Positions 43,266 to 52,529 are shown, counted from the stretch's first letter. The stretch: DNA of 64,000 nucleotides from Lysinibacillus boronitolerans JCM 21713 = 10a = NBRC 103108 (GCF_000772935.1 NZ_JPVR01000068.1:1-64000), one strand, 5' to 3'. A program made the numbers and translations. Notes: generated from the sequence alone by a model not told the origin.

Positions 43266-44327
43266 ATGTTGAAATTACAAAAGCTACGTAAAGCACTTCA
43301 AGAACAAAGCATCGATGGTATTTTAATAACGAATGGGTACAACCGTCGCTATATGACAGGTTTTACAGGGACAGCAGGCGTAGCAATTGTGTCTCAAAAT
43401 GATGCTGTATTTATTACAGATTTCCGTTATACAGAGCAGGCTGCTGCACAAATCCAGGACTTCCGTATTGTTAAGCATGAAGCCACAATTATTGAAGAAA
43501 TAGCTACTCAAGTAAATAATATGGGTATCAAATTATTGGGCTTTGAGAAAGATACTGTAAGCTATGGCACTTATGAACTGTATAAATCGAAGGTCCAAGC
43601 AGATTTAGTGCCGATTTCTGGTCTAATTGAAAAAATTCGCTTGATTAAGACGGAACAAGAGATTAATATTATTAAGGCTGCGTGTGAAATTGCAGATCAC
43701 GCATTTACACATATTTTAGGCTTCATCAAGCCTGGTAAAACCGAGCTTGAAGTTTCGAATGAATTAGAATTTTTCATGCGTAAACAAGGAGCAACTCAGT
43801 CTTCGTTTGACACGATTGTTGCGTCTGGTCTTCGTTCAGCATTACCACACGGCGTTGCAACGAATAAAGTGATTGAAAAAGGCGACTTTGTTACATTAGA
43901 CTTTGGTGCGCTTTATAATGGCTATATTTCGGATATTACACGTACTGTGGCTGTGGGAGAACCATCTGAAAAATTGGTAGATATGTACAATACAGTCCTT
44001 GCTTCTCAACTGTTAGCACTTGAAAAAGTGGGTCCTGGATTAACAGGCATTCAAGCGGACGCGATTGCACGTGACTACTTAAAAGAAAAAGGATATGGCG
44101 AAGCATTTGGTCATTCTTTAGGACACGGTATTGGTCTTGAAGTACATGAAGGCCCTGGCTTATCGATGCGTTCTGATACAGTGCTAGAGCCAGGTATGGC
44201 CGTGACGATTGAACCAGGTGTTTACTTACCTGGAATCGGTGGTGTCCGTATCGAGGATGATATTTTAATCACAGAAACGGGTAATGAACTACTCACACAT
44301 TCGTCAAAAGAACTCATTATTTTATAA
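43266..44327 (+). CDS. yqhT: Xaa-Pro aminopeptidase-like M24 peptidase (YqhT)
   Basis: 353 residues; ATG 43266 follows GAGGGAGA, preferred over an upstream TTG. Creatinase-type N-domain, then an M24 domain with the metal ligands in [20 protein letters not shown], given as [17 protein letters not shown], then [24 protein letters not shown] and GGVRIEDD. It removes N-terminal residues before proline. Located between aroQ and efp as in B. subtilis. Confidence 0.92.
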   Translation: MLKLQKLRKALQEQSIDGILITNGYNRRYMTGFTGTAGVAIVSQNDAVFITDFRYTEQAAAQIQDFRIVKHEATIIEEIATQVNNMGIKLLGFEKDTVSYGTYELYKSKVQADLVPISGLIEKIRLIKTEQEINIIKAACEIADHAFTHILGFIKPGKTELEVSNELEFFMRKQGATQSSFDTIVASGLRSALPHGVATNKVIEKGDFVTLDFGALYNGYISDITRTVAVGEPSEKLVDMYNTVLASQLLALEKVGPGLTGIQADAIARDYLKEKGYGEAFGHSLGHGIGLEVHEGPGLSMRSDTVLEPGMAVTIEPGVYLPGIGGVRIEDDILITETGNELLTHSSKELIIL

Positions 44328-44344
44328 ACTTTGGAGGAACACAA

Positions 44345-44902
44345 ATGATCTCAGTAAACGATTTCCGTACAGGTCTAACAATTATTGTTGATGGCCAATT
44401 ATACCGCGTGTTAGATTTCCAACACGTGAAACCAGGTAAAGGTGCTGCATTCGTACGTTCTAAATTACGTAACCTACGAAACGGCTCAGTGAATGAAAAA
44501 ACATTCCGCGCTGGTGAAAAAGTTGAAAAGGCACAAATCGATAATCGTAAAATGCAATATTTATATGCACAAGGTGACGAGCATGTATTTATGGACTTGG
44601 AATCATATGAGCAAACTGAACTAGCTTCATCTGCTATTGAGTATGAATTAAAATTCCTAAAAGAAAACATGGAAGTGCATATTCAATCTTACCAAGGTGA
44701 AATGTTAGGTGTTGAATTACCAAACACTGTTCAATTAGAAGTAACAGAAACAGAACCAGGAATCAAAGGTGATACAGCTTCTGGCGGTACAAAACCTGCT
44801 ACTCTTGAAACAGGTCTAATCGTACAAGTACCATTCTTCGTTAACCAAGGTGACGTTTTAATCATTAACACAGATGAAGGTTCTTACGTTTCTCGTGCAT
44901 AA
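44345..44902 (+). CDS. efp: Elongation factor P
   Basis: 185 residues. Rescues ribosomes stalled at polyproline. Starts [17 protein letters not shown], and has the tip loop [13 protein letters not shown] with the lysine that is modified in Bacillus (KPGKG), and C-terminal [23 protein letters not shown] precedes the ATG, 17 bp after yqhT. Confidence 0.96.
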   Translation: MISVNDFRTGLTIIVDGQLYRVLDFQHVKPGKGAAFVRSKLRNLRNGSVNEKTFRAGEKVEKAQIDNRKMQYLYAQGDEHVFMDLESYEQTELASSAIEYELKFLKENMEVHIQSYQGEMLGVELPNTVQLEVTETEPGIKGDTASGGTKPATLETGLIVQVPFFVNQGDVLIINTDEGSYVSRA

Positions 44903-44917
44903 TGCTCAATAATAGCC

Positions 44918-44960
44918 AACCTACTCTTTTGGATTAAAGAGTAGGTTTTTATTTTTTTCT
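44918..44960 (+). terminator. Terminator after efp
   Basis: Arms ACCTACTCTT and AAGAGTAGGT with a long T-rich tail. Confidence 0.88.
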
Positions 44961-45107
44961 TATACATATACTGTCAAATCGTTTATTTAATGTGATAATA
45001 GATAGAAGCACTATTTAATTTTTGTTGAGGTACTATCAAGTTTCTATCATCAGATAGATGGCCATTACTGGTAGAATTGTTTACAATCAGAGTAAGGAGT
45101 GAAAGGT

Positions 45108-46115
45108 ATGCTACAAACAACATTTAATATTCAATATCCAATTATACAAGCACCAATGGCAGGCGTGACATCCCCGAAATTTGTGGCGGCTTGTGCTGAG
45201 GCAGGGCTATTAGGTTCAATTGGTGCAGGTTATTTAGATGGTGAACAAACAAAGCAGTTTATTCAAGAAGTGAAGAAGTTAACGACAAAGCCTTTTGCGG
45301 TCAATTTATTTGTGCAAGAGGAACCCAAAATTGATGTCGAGGTTTTACAACAAGCACGGATGGCACTGCAACCTTTTTATGATGAGTTAGGATTATCGCC
45401 TGTACAGAGCGTAATATCAAAGGAAGTTTTTGCAGGACAGGTTCAAGCGGTGATTGAAGAAAAGGTAGCGATTTGTTCATTTACATTTGGGCTGCCATCT
45501 CCAGCTATTCTCAAACAATTAAAGGATCATGGTGTCTATACCATTGGTACTGCAACGACATTAGAGGAAGCTATACTAGTGGAACAAGCAGGGATGGATG
45601 CAGTTGTATTACAAGGGGGAGAGGCTGGCGGTCATCGAGGCTCCTTTACTGACCCTCTGCAATTAATTCCATTACATGACTTACTACAACAAGTAGTGGG
45701 AAAAGTTGCGATTCCGATTATAGCTGCGGGTGGCCTTGTGACCAAAGAGGATATTCAAAAGGCACTTGAAAGTGGGGCACAGGCAGTTCAAATTGGGACG
45801 GCTTTACTAGTGGCGGATGAATGCGAAATTTCACCGCTCTATAAAAATGCTGTATTGGCATCGAAAGAACAACAAACGACGATTACGCTTGCATTTACTG
45901 GGAAGCCAGCAAGAGGTTTAGCGAATGATTTCACGAAACGTATGGAGGATGCGACAGTAGCACCCTATCCACTACAAAACTATCTAACGACTACCATTCG
46001 TAAGGAAAGTGCAGAGCAGGGTAATGCTGAATATTTATCCATGTGGATGGGTGAAAATAGTCATCTTATACAGCAAACAGATACGGTCAAAAACATTGTG
46101 CGCAATCTATTATAA
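45108..46115 (+). CDS. Nitronate monooxygenase (2-nitropropane dioxygenase family)
   Basis: 335 residues; ATG 45108 follows AAGGAG by nine bases, so the GTG at 45099 is rejected. FMN TIM-barrel signature: PIIQAPMAGVTSPKFVAA at the start, then CSFTFGLPSP, DAVVLQGGEAGGHRG (catalytic His), IAAGGLVTKEDIQKAL and GAQAVQIGTALLV. Oxidises alkyl nitronates, a detoxification step. It stands between efp and spoIIIAC, where Bacillus has spoIIIAA and spoIIIAB. Confidence 0.88.
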   Translation: MLQTTFNIQYPIIQAPMAGVTSPKFVAACAEAGLLGSIGAGYLDGEQTKQFIQEVKKLTTKPFAVNLFVQEEPKIDVEVLQQARMALQPFYDELGLSPVQSVISKEVFAGQVQAVIEEKVAICSFTFGLPSPAILKQLKDHGVYTIGTATTLEEAILVEQAGMDAVVLQGGEAGGHRGSFTDPLQLIPLHDLLQQVVGKVAIPIIAAGGLVTKEDIQKALESGAQAVQIGTALLVADECEISPLYKNAVLASKEQQTTITLAFTGKPARGLANDFTKRMEDATVAPYPLQNYLTTTIRKESAEQGNAEYLSMWMGENSHLIQQTDTVKNIVRNLL

Positions 46116-46128
46116 TTTTTAATCATAG

Positions 46129-46166
46129 AAGAGCTCTATACATCTGTATAGAGGTCTTTTTTTTTG
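46129..46166 (+). terminator. Terminator after the nitronate monooxygenase gene
   Basis: Arms CTCTATACA and TGTATAGAG with an eight-base-plus T run. It isolates the spoIIIA genes from upstream transcription. Confidence 0.88.
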
Positions 46167-46205
46167 TAGAGCGACATATATTGCTGTACACGAGGGGGCG
46201 TAGGA

Positions 46206-46415
46206 ATGGAATTACAAGACGTATTAAGAGTTGCTGGAGTGGGACTAGTCGTTGCGCTTCTTCATGTTTTCTTTGATCAAACAGGGAAGAAGGAGTTTTC
46301 ATTTTTCCTCTTTTTCATTGCCTACTTATATATGACAGCAGAGTTACTTCGATTTTTACGTCTATTCTTTAATGAGATTTTAACATTCTTCCAGTGGCTT
46401 ACCTCTTCAGGGTAA
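46206..46415 (+). CDS. spoIIIAC: Stage III sporulation protein SpoIIIAC
   Basis: 69 residues, two membrane helices. Matches SpoIIIAC: RVAGVGLVVALLHVFFDQTGKKE at the N-terminus, given as VAGVGLVVALLHVFFDQ, against IAGVGIVVAFLHTILDQMGKKE in B. subtilis. Part of the SpoIIIA-SpoIIQ channel between mother cell and forespore. It is the first gene of the locus here. Confidence 0.88.
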   Translation: MELQDVLRVAGVGLVVALLHVFFDQTGKKEFSFFLFFIAYLYMTAELLRFLRLFFNEILTFFQWLTSSG

Positions 46416-46420
46416 TGTAA

Positions 46421-46798
46421 ATGGAAATAGTCATCGTCGCTGTTGTCATGCTGCTTTTATTATTGCTGATAAAAGAAGTTATACAGCCACTCCATGCGCT
46501 AATCAGTGTGATGTTTTCTTTTTTGCTTTTTGGCATGTTGTTCTCGACACTTTTATTGCCTTTCGCCAAACAACTGTTAGAAACACTTGCGTTTTTACCT
46601 TATGCGAAGGCTATTTTAATCAGTGCAAGTATGTTCTATGTCGGGCAGTGGGTGGCATTGCTTCTGGCAGAACATAATTATAAAGTGCTCGGGAACATCG
46701 TTTTTGCTGCAGTAAAAATTGTAATTTTACTGTATTGGTTCAAAGAATTTTTGGCTGTTCTACAGGAGGTGTCGGCCATTTTAAAAAGGCTAAACTAA
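46421..46798 (+). CDS. spoIIIAD: Stage III sporulation protein SpoIIIAD
   Basis: 125 residues with four predicted membrane helices; B. subtilis SpoIIIAD is ~133. Identification rests on size, topology and order (AC, AD, AE). The ATG lies five bases after the spoIIIAC stop with a weak ribosome site, so it is probably translated by coupling. Confidence 0.82.
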   Translation: MEIVIVAVVMLLLLLLIKEVIQPLHALISVMFSFLLFGMLFSTLLLPFAKQLLETLAFLPYAKAILISASMFYVGQWVALLLAEHNYKVLGNIVFAAVKIVILLYWFKEFLAVLQEVSAILKRLN

Positions 46799-46810
46799 GG
46801 AGCGAAGCCA

Positions 46811-47722
46811 TTGCAGGAGCAAATATTATCGTTTTTAATCGACCCATTCTTTCTCTTGCTCAAGATGACGCTCATGCTTTGTAGCTACGTCATCATCATT
46901 TTGATTGTGAACATGCTATTACCAGAGTTTGAAAAAGGGACAAGGATACTTTTTTTTCTTATCGTTTTAGCAACAATCGGTCCTGTTGTTGTCAACTCCT
47001 TTACATTAATTGATGAAATTGCACAAGGACTAGCCCATCTATTTACAGCATTTTATCCCATTCTTACATCAAGCTTTTTATTATCCAGTAGTATTACAGC
47101 GATTGCTTCCTGGCAGCCTTTTTTACTGTTTTTTGTACAAGTCCTCACCATTATCAGTAGTAAGTGGCTTATTCCTGGCGTGCTTTTGGCCATCGTCTTT
47201 GATGTATGTAGTGTGATCGTCAAGGAAATATCCTTTACTCGAATAGCTGAATTGATTCGATTTACAATTATGAGCATCGTGTCGGCCTCAGTTATTTGCT
47301 ATGTCTTACTGATGACTGCAAGCGGTGTAGCAGCATTTAGTGTCAATGCGGCTGTAGCGGAGCCTGTGAAAAAGCTCATTGAAGAAAATATTCCAGTTGT
47401 TGGTTCCTTTATTGTGGATAGCTTTTCGATTTTTCAGCATATGACGCAATTTACATCTTCTCTTACAAGTATTAGTGCCTTTATCGCTGTCATTACGGTG
47501 TCTTTTATCCCAACCATGCAGCTTGTAGTCAGTGCCTATTCATTGAAAATGCTCGCTGCTATTTTAGAACCAATTGCCTTTGATGATATTTGTAGACTAC
47601 TAGATCAAGTTAGCAAATCGCTATTTACTTTATGTGCTGTATCATTTTTAATTGCTTTTTCATTTATGTTTTCTTGTTTTTTCCTCATTGTGTTCGTACA
47701 AGTTATGGCAGGGGGTAGATAG
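46811..47722 (+). CDS. spoIIIAE: Stage III sporulation protein SpoIIIAE, shortened
   Basis: 303 residues from TTG 46811 behind AAGGAG. Multi-pass membrane protein with SpoIIIAE features (FEKGTRILFFLIVLATIG, SSSITAIASWQPFLL, FDVCSVIVKEIS, VKKLIEENIPVVGSFIVDSF given as ENIPVVGSFIVDSF). B. subtilis SpoIIIAE is about 400 residues. Here the ~90-residue N-terminal export segment is absent. Confidence 0.82.
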   Translation: MQEQILSFLIDPFFLLLKMTLMLCSYVIIILIVNMLLPEFEKGTRILFFLIVLATIGPVVVNSFTLIDEIAQGLAHLFTAFYPILTSSFLLSSSITAIASWQPFLLFFVQVLTIISSKWLIPGVLLAIVFDVCSVIVKEISFTRIAELIRFTIMSIVSASVICYVLLMTASGVAAFSVNAAVAEPVKKLIEENIPVVGSFIVDSFSIFQHMTQFTSSLTSISAFIAVITVSFIPTMQLVVSAYSLKMLAAILEPIAFDDICRLLDQVSKSLFTLCAVSFLIAFSFMFSCFFLIVFVQVMAGGR

Positions 47723-47723
47723 A

Positions 47724-47867
47724 TTGATTCTTTTATTGGCATTGCTCTTTGTCTGTCAGATTTTTGTGTTTCTAACGGATGATAAGGAAATAATTTCACT
47801 AACAAAGTTGGTCATCACGTTAGTATTTTTGCAATTGCTATTAAAGATTCCATTTATCAATTCATAG
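47724..47867 (+). CDS. spoIIIAF: Stage III sporulation protein SpoIIIAF, minimal 47-residue form
   Basis: TTG 47724 begins two bases after the spoIIIAE stop, with GGGGG eight bases upstream. The product is only two membrane helices joined by a short polar loop (LILLLALLFVCQIFVFL, TDDKE, then KLVITLVFLQLLLKIPFI). This corresponds to the membrane hairpin of SpoIIIAF; the soluble ring-forming domain that makes the B. subtilis protein about 206 residues is absent. No frame continues it downstream. Assigned by position between AE and AG and by topology. Confidence 0.65.
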   Translation: MILLLALLFVCQIFVFLTDDKEIISLTKLVITLVFLQLLLKIPFINS

Positions 47868-47929
47868 GAAGAAACAAGCGTACATACACTTGAAAAAGAG
47901 AAGATGAAAGGAGGCAATGTACAAGTGAT

Positions 47930-48349
47930 GTGGAAAAGACACGCAAAAAAACAACGTCATTGATGGTTTTAATTTTGATAGCTGCCTCCGTGGGAATATT
48001 CATCATTTTACCTATGTATCAAACGAATTCAACAAGCGACAATGGTTCACCGCTCACGAATGAAGAAAAACTTGAGCAAACACTGAAGGCAATGCAAGGT
48101 GTTGGGGAGGTTAAAGTCTACTTTTATTATGGAGAGATGACAGATGATCAGGATGCCAATAAACTATTCAGCCAATATTTTCGAGGGACTGAGCAAGGCG
48201 CGAAAAACGTAACAGGAATGCTCGTTGTGTCAGAAGGTGCTTCCGATATCTTTGTGAAAAATGAAATTCGTGCTGTTGTCAGTCAAGTGATGCAATTACC
48301 GATTCATCGAATTATTATCGTTCCAATGGAAAATAAGGAGGAAAAGTAA
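47930..48349 (+). CDS. spoIIIAG: Stage III sporulation protein SpoIIIAG, shortened
   Basis: 139 residues from GTG 47930; AAAGGAGG lies 15 bases upstream, somewhat far. One membrane helix (SLMVLILIAASVGIFIILP), then a ring-building-motif domain (KLEQTLKAMQGVGEVKVYFYYG given as LKAMQGVGEVKVYFYYG, then GMLVVSEGASDIFVKNEI). B. subtilis SpoIIIAG has about 229 residues. It forms the large oligomeric ring of the SpoIIIA channel. Adjacent to spoIIIAH with no gap. Confidence 0.85.
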   Translation: MEKTRKKTTSLMVLILIAASVGIFIILPMYQTNSTSDNGSPLTNEEKLEQTLKAMQGVGEVKVYFYYGEMTDDQDANKLFSQYFRGTEQGAKNVTGMLVVSEGASDIFVKNEIRAVVSQVMQLPIHRIIIVPMENKEEK

Positions 48350-48904
48350 ATGCGCGTACGTAGAAGAACAGTTTGGTTTATGACATTATTAAGTTTAGTA
48401 GCAGTCATTTCAGTGTATTATTTGGTTGATCCAGCAAAGCAATTCAATGGTCTTACTATTTTTACAGATGATACACTACAACAAACAGCTGTCACAGGTG
48501 TTACAGATCAGAAAGCAACAAATGATATAACACAAGAAGTATCTTCACCTAGTCACTTATTCGAAGAAATGCGTATGCAGGTTAGTGATGAGAGAAGCCA
48601 GCTTCGTGAACAGTTAACACAAAAGATTGCTTCTCAGGAAGCTTCTGCTGAAGAAAAAAATGAGGCATTTAATGAAATGGATGGGCTGATTAAACGAGAA
48701 TCAGCGGAAGCTATGCTGGAGATGCTCGTTAAATCATTAGGCTACTCGGATGCGTTTGTTCGTGCTGAGGGAGAAAAAGTGTCGGTGACAGTGATGGCAG
48801 AGGAATTGTCAAAAGCACAAGCAAACGAAATTATTTATCTGGTAAAAACAGAGATGGAAGGCGCAAATGATGTGCAAGTAAAGTTCAGTGCAAATAATTA
48901 TTAA
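48350..48904 (+). CDS. spoIIIAH: Stage III sporulation protein SpoIIIAH
   Basis: 184 residues; N-terminal membrane helix after RVRRRTVWFMT, a low-complexity linker, then the YscJ/FliF-like domain (EAFNEMDGLIKRESAEAMLE, LGYSDAFVRAEGEKVSVTV). It binds forespore SpoIIQ across the intermembrane space. GGAGG precedes the ATG, overlapping the end of spoIIIAG. Confidence 0.9.
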   Translation: MRVRRRTVWFMTLLSLVAVISVYYLVDPAKQFNGLTIFTDDTLQQTAVTGVTDQKATNDITQEVSSPSHLFEEMRMQVSDERSQLREQLTQKIASQEASAEEKNEAFNEMDGLIKRESAEAMLEMLVKSLGYSDAFVRAEGEKVSVTVMAEELSKAQANEIIYLVKTEMEGANDVQVKFSANNY

Positions 48905-48966
48905 AAAATAGAGAAAAAAATAAATTTTTAGTTAATTCATAAAAGGTTGTTATATATCAGCTTCAT

Positions 48967-49007
48967 GAAAAGGCTTTCGCTTAGTAAAGGAAAGCCTTTT
49001 ATTTTGT
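48967..49007 (+). terminator. Terminator after spoIIIAH
   Basis: Arms AAAAGGCTTTC and GAAAGCCTTTT followed by ATTTTG. Confidence 0.82.
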
Positions 49008-49104
49008 TCATATTTACTTAATTTTCATTTAACTATTTCAAATTGATACGAAAAAATATAGAATAGTTATTGTAGTAGATTTTAATTCATAAGGAGAGTT
49101 AGAA

Positions 49105-49611
49105 ATGTTCAAAATTCAAGAAATTCGTGAAATTATCAAATTAGTGGATTCTTCTTCAATTGACGAGTTTGTGTATGAAGTAGACGGCGCAAAAGTAAAA
49201 CTTAAAAAGAATAACGTTGTTGTTACAGAAACTGTAGCACCTAAAAAAGAAGTAGTAGCCCCTGTTGTACAACAATCTGCACCAGCAGAAGCTCCAGTAG
49301 TAACACCTGCACCAGCGAAAGAAGAAGCGCCAGCACCAGCTGCAGCGGCACCATCAGTTAACGACCCATCGTTACATAAAATTGTATCTCCAATGGTCGG
49401 TACTTTCTATCAAGCACCAAACCCAGATTCTCCTGCTTACGTAAAAGTGGGTGACAAAGTAGGGGACGAAACAATCGTATGTATCGTAGAAGCAATGAAA
49501 TTATTCAACGAAATCGAAGCAGAAGTGCAAGGGGAAATCGTTGAAATTCTAGTTAAAGATGGCGACTTAGTAGAGTACGGCCAACCATTATTCCTTGTAA
49601 AAGCTGAGTAA
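49105..49611 (+). CDS. accB: Biotin carboxyl carrier protein of acetyl-CoA carboxylase
   Basis: 168 residues. N-terminal helical part, an Ala/Pro-rich linker (~50-85), and the biotinyl domain with [13 protein letters not shown], in which the lysine of EAMK is biotinylated. Carries CO2 for malonyl-CoA formation, the first step of fatty acid synthesis. Ends 14 bp before accC. Confidence 0.95.
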   Translation: MFKIQEIREIIKLVDSSSIDEFVYEVDGAKVKLKKNNVVVTETVAPKKEVVAPVVQQSAPAEAPVVTPAPAKEEAPAPAAAAPSVNDPSLHKIVSPMVGTFYQAPNPDSPAYVKVGDKVGDETIVCIVEAMKLFNEIEAEVQGEIVEILVKDGDLVEYGQPLFLVKAE

Positions 49612-49625
49612 GGAGTGCAAAACAA

Positions 49626-50993
49626 ATGAAAAAAGTTTTAATTGCAAACCGCGGCGAAATCGCTGTGCGTATCATTCGTGCTTGTAAAGAGTTAGGCATT
49701 CAATCGGTTGCTGTATACTCTGAAGCAGATGCTGATGCATTACATGTGAAGTTAGCAGACGAAGCTTATTGCATCGGACCGAAGCTATCAAAAGATTCTT
49801 ATCTTAGCTTCCCAGCACTACTTAGCGTAGCTGAAAAAACAGGTGCTGACGGCATCCATCCTGGTTATGGCTTCGTATCAGAAAACGCTGATTTTGCTGA
49901 AGCGTGTGAAAACGCTGGCATTAAATTCATCGGTCCGTCATCTGATTCTATTAAAATTATGGGTATCAAGGACGTTGCACGTACAACAATGGAAGCAGCA
50001 GGTGTTCCACTTGTTCCAGGTACTGGTATTGTGCCAGATATCGAAACAGGTAAAGAATGGGCTGCTAAAATTGGTTACCCTGTCATCATCAAAGCAACTG
50101 CAGGTGGCGGTGGTAAAGGGATCCGTGTAGCACGTACAGAAGAAGATCTTGTAAAAGGTATTGAAATTACGCAAAAAGAGGCTGCTGCAGCATTCGGTAA
50201 CCCTGGCGTATATTTAGAGAAATTTATCGAGTACTTCCGTCACTGTGAAATCCAAGTTTTAGCAGATGGCTACGGTAACGTGGTGCATTTAGGCGAACGT
50301 GACTGTACGGTTCAACGTCGTATGCAGAAGTTAGTAGAGGAAGCTCCATCTCCAGCCCTATCTTCTGAGCGTCGTGCTGAAATGGGTGCAGCTGCAGTAA
50401 AAGCGGCACAAGCATGTAACTATGAAGGTGCTGGCACAATCGAGTTTATCTATGACTATCAAGAGGACAAGTTCTACTTCATGGAAATGAACACTCGTAT
50501 TCAGGTTGAGCACCCAGTAACAGAAATGATTTCTGGTGTAGATCTTGTACAACAACAATTAAAAATTGCATCTGGTGAGAAGCTTCCATTCACACAAGAT
50601 GATATAAAATTAAATGGTTGGGCGATTGAATGCCGTATTAACGCAGAAAATGCCTATAAAAACTTCATGCCTTCAGCAGGAACTGTTGATACGTATATAA
50701 CACCAGGTGGCTATGGTGTACGTATTGATTCTGCTGTCTATGCGGGCTATACAATCCCACCATATTACGATTCAATGGTAGCAAAACTAATTGTTCATGC
50801 GGATACACGTGAAGAAGCGATTGCGAAAATGAACCGCGCCTTAAGTGAATTCGAAGTATCTGGTCCTGGAATCAATACAACAATTCCATTCCACCAAGCC
50901 TTGATGAACAATGACGTTTTCAAATCAGCACAATTCAATACGAAGTTCCTTGAAGAGAACGATGTATTGGGTGTAGCAGAAAAAGTGAAGTAA
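49626..50993 (+). CDS. accC: Biotin carboxylase subunit of acetyl-CoA carboxylase
   Basis: 455 residues. ATP-grasp enzyme: KVLIANRGEIAVRIIRA start, glycine loop TAGGGGKGIRVAR, HLGERDCTVQRRMQKLVEEA given as LGERDCTVQRRMQKLVEEA, and FMEMNTRIQVEHPVTE. Carboxylates biotin on AccB. Full length and intact; operon with accB. Confidence 0.96.
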   Translation: MKKVLIANRGEIAVRIIRACKELGIQSVAVYSEADADALHVKLADEAYCIGPKLSKDSYLSFPALLSVAEKTGADGIHPGYGFVSENADFAEACENAGIKFIGPSSDSIKIMGIKDVARTTMEAAGVPLVPGTGIVPDIETGKEWAAKIGYPVIIKATAGGGGKGIRVARTEEDLVKGIEITQKEAAAAFGNPGVYLEKFIEYFRHCEIQVLADGYGNVVHLGERDCTVQRRMQKLVEEAPSPALSSERRAEMGAAAVKAAQACNYEGAGTIEFIYDYQEDKFYFMEMNTRIQVEHPVTEMISGVDLVQQQLKIASGEKLPFTQDDIKLNGWAIECRINAENAYKNFMPSAGTVDTYITPGGYGVRIDSAVYAGYTIPPYYDSMVAKLIVHADTREEAIAKMNRALSEFEVSGPGINTTIPFHQALMNNDVFKSAQFNTKFLEENDVLGVAEKVK

Positions 50994-51008
50994 GCGTTCG
51001 CAAGTTTA

Positions 51009-51043
51009 AACCTCCTAGCTATTATTAGATAGGAGGTTTTTTA
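51009..51043 (+). terminator. Terminator after accC
   Basis: Arms ACCTCCTA and TAGGAGGT with six Ts. Confidence 0.85.
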
Positions 51044-51166
51044 TGTCTAAGCTTAAATAGATAGAGGACTTACTTGCAGGTAGGAAGATCAATCATAGAA
51101 GAAAGATTGACCGTTATAGAAGCTTAAATCGTTAATAATTGAAGTGTGGTGAAGAATATAAAAGTT

Positions 51167-51574
51167 CTATTTTATAGATAGAAGATCGTTATCAGGTGTT
51201 AACATACCATTCTTTGTTGAATAGTCTCCTATGTTTCTGTAAAGCACAGCTGTCTTTATCGCATGGCCTTCTTTCGCAAAGACAAGAAGGAAAATATCTT
51301 CCCGTACATCTAATCCACTAATACTACCTTTAAATTGAATGTCCAGTGTTTCTTCAATCACCTCTTTCGTTGTATAAGGTCCAAAAATTTGCGCTTTTTC
51401 CCAATCAAAATCCGTTAATTTATTTAGTGAAACTACTGTTGTACCACTATTTGCTTTTTCCATTATATTTTTCGCAAGCAATGTATCTTCACTAGCACTA
51501 TTCCCCAAAAATAAAAAAAGCATTATAAACATGAGGACAACCCCACCGATACCAAACAACCATTTTTGCAACAT
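51167..51574 (-). CDS. Membrane-anchored protein of unknown function
   Basis: 135 residues. One N-terminal membrane helix (IGGVVLMFIMLFLFLG), then a soluble extracellular domain of ~105 residues containing DFDWEKAQIFGPYTTKEVIEE, given as WEKAQIFGPYTTKEVIE, and a VLYRNIGDYS strand. No recognised family. It reads against its neighbours and interrupts the accC-yqhY order of B. subtilis. Confidence 0.6.
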   Translation of the reverse strand: MLQKWLFGIGGVVLMFIMLFLFLGNSASEDTLLAKNIMEKANSGTTVVSLNKLTDFDWEKAQIFGPYTTKEVIEETLDIQFKGSISGLDVREDIFLLVFAKEGHAIKTAVLYRNIGDYSTKNGMLTPDNDLLSIK

Positions 51575-51697
51575 ACTCTACCTCTACTTTATCTCAAATC
51601 AATTCTATATTATAGAAAGAATACCATATAATAGAAGAAAGAAATAGTCATTCCTTGAAAAGGAGTTAAACAATGGACGCCTGTATACAATAAGCTA

Positions 51698-52003
51698 GTG
51701 AGAGATAAAATTTTGGAAGTAATTGAAGCGAAGGGTTTATCCTATCATGCACACATTTTAGAACCTAGTGAGCTGGTAAAGGCGATAAAGGCTAAAATGA
51801 TAGAAGAAGCTACAGAATTTTACGAAGCCCAGCACAAAGAAGATAGTGTTGAAGAGCTCGCAGACATACTGGAGCTTATTCATTCGGCTATCGGTGTGCT
51901 AGGTGTAAGCTTTGAGGAGCTAGAAGCGACCCGTGTACACAAGAGGAAAGCTCGGGGGGGATTTGAAAAGGGAATTTATTTAATCGATGTAGAGGATCAG
52001 TAA
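51698..52003 (+). CDS. MazG-like / phosphoribosyl-ATP pyrophosphohydrolase-like protein, start disrupted
   Basis: At least 101 residues from GTG 51698. Helical MazG-type domain with the acidic motif EEATEFYEA...ELADILELIHS, suggesting an NTP pyrophosphohydrolase. Relatives begin with M-PVYNKLVRDKI, and the same residues (TPVYNKL) are encoded in frame just upstream but without a start. ATG 51673, well placed behind AAGGAG, is one base out of frame (ATGGACGCC; removing one G gives M-TPVYNKLVRDK). So there is a one-base insertion after the start codon, or a sequencing error; initiation at GTG 51698 would lose ~7 residues. Confidence 0.7.
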   Translation: MRDKILEVIEAKGLSYHAHILEPSELVKAIKAKMIEEATEFYEAQHKEDSVEELADILELIHSAIGVLGVSFEELEATRVHKRKARGGFEKGIYLIDVEDQ

Positions 52004-52113
52004 AGTCGGTTTTAAATTAAAACGGCTTTCGACAGCCAAACCTTCCTTTTTATAGTATAATAAATGTAAGTACAGCACTTGTTTGTGATGTGTAAGGAAA
52101 GGATGATATTTGT

Positions 52114-52524
52114 ATGGCAGAGAAAGTAGGACAATCTTTCGTACAACCAACACCTTCTGGTAAAGAAGAGCTTGGAAAAATTGAGGTAGCTGCAGAGGTG
52201 ATCGAAGTTGTGGCTGGGATTGCTGTTAATGAAGTAGAAGGCATTGCTGCAACTCGTGGAAATATTGCGACGGGTGTCGTGGAACGTTTCGGTAAAAAAG
52301 TACACAATAAAGGCATTAAATCAGGTGTAACAGAAACTGGTGAAATTGCGATTGATGTATTTTGCTCTGTGAAATATGGATATGCCATTCCTAAGGTAGC
52401 AAAAGAAGTTCAAACGCAAATCCGTCAGGCTATTTTTAATATGACGGCACTAGAAACAGCAGAAGTAAATGTGCATATTACAGGTATTCACTTTGAAAAA
52501 GAAGAAACAGTAGTGCATGAATAA
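52114..52524 (+). CDS. yqhY: Asp23/Gls24 family protein YqhY
   Basis: 136 residues. Asp23 signature: GKIEVAAEVIEVVAGIAVNEVEGI given as IEVAAEVIEVVAGIAVNEV, then VKYGYAIPKVAKEVQTQIR and the final VNVHITGIHF. In B. subtilis YqhY lies next to accBC and helps balance acetyl-CoA carboxylase activity. Here two genes separate it from accC. Confidence 0.9.
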   Translation: MAEKVGQSFVQPTPSGKEELGKIEVAAEVIEVVAGIAVNEVEGIAATRGNIATGVVERFGKKVHNKGIKSGVTETGEIAIDVFCSVKYGYAIPKVAKEVQTQIRQAIFNMTALETAEVNVHITGIHFEKEETVVHE

Positions 52525-52529
52525 AAAAG

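Noticed and set aside
46167-46205. Sigma-E promoter for spoIIIAC
   Set aside because: ATATT-like and ACA-like elements are present but the spacing is far too short to accept.
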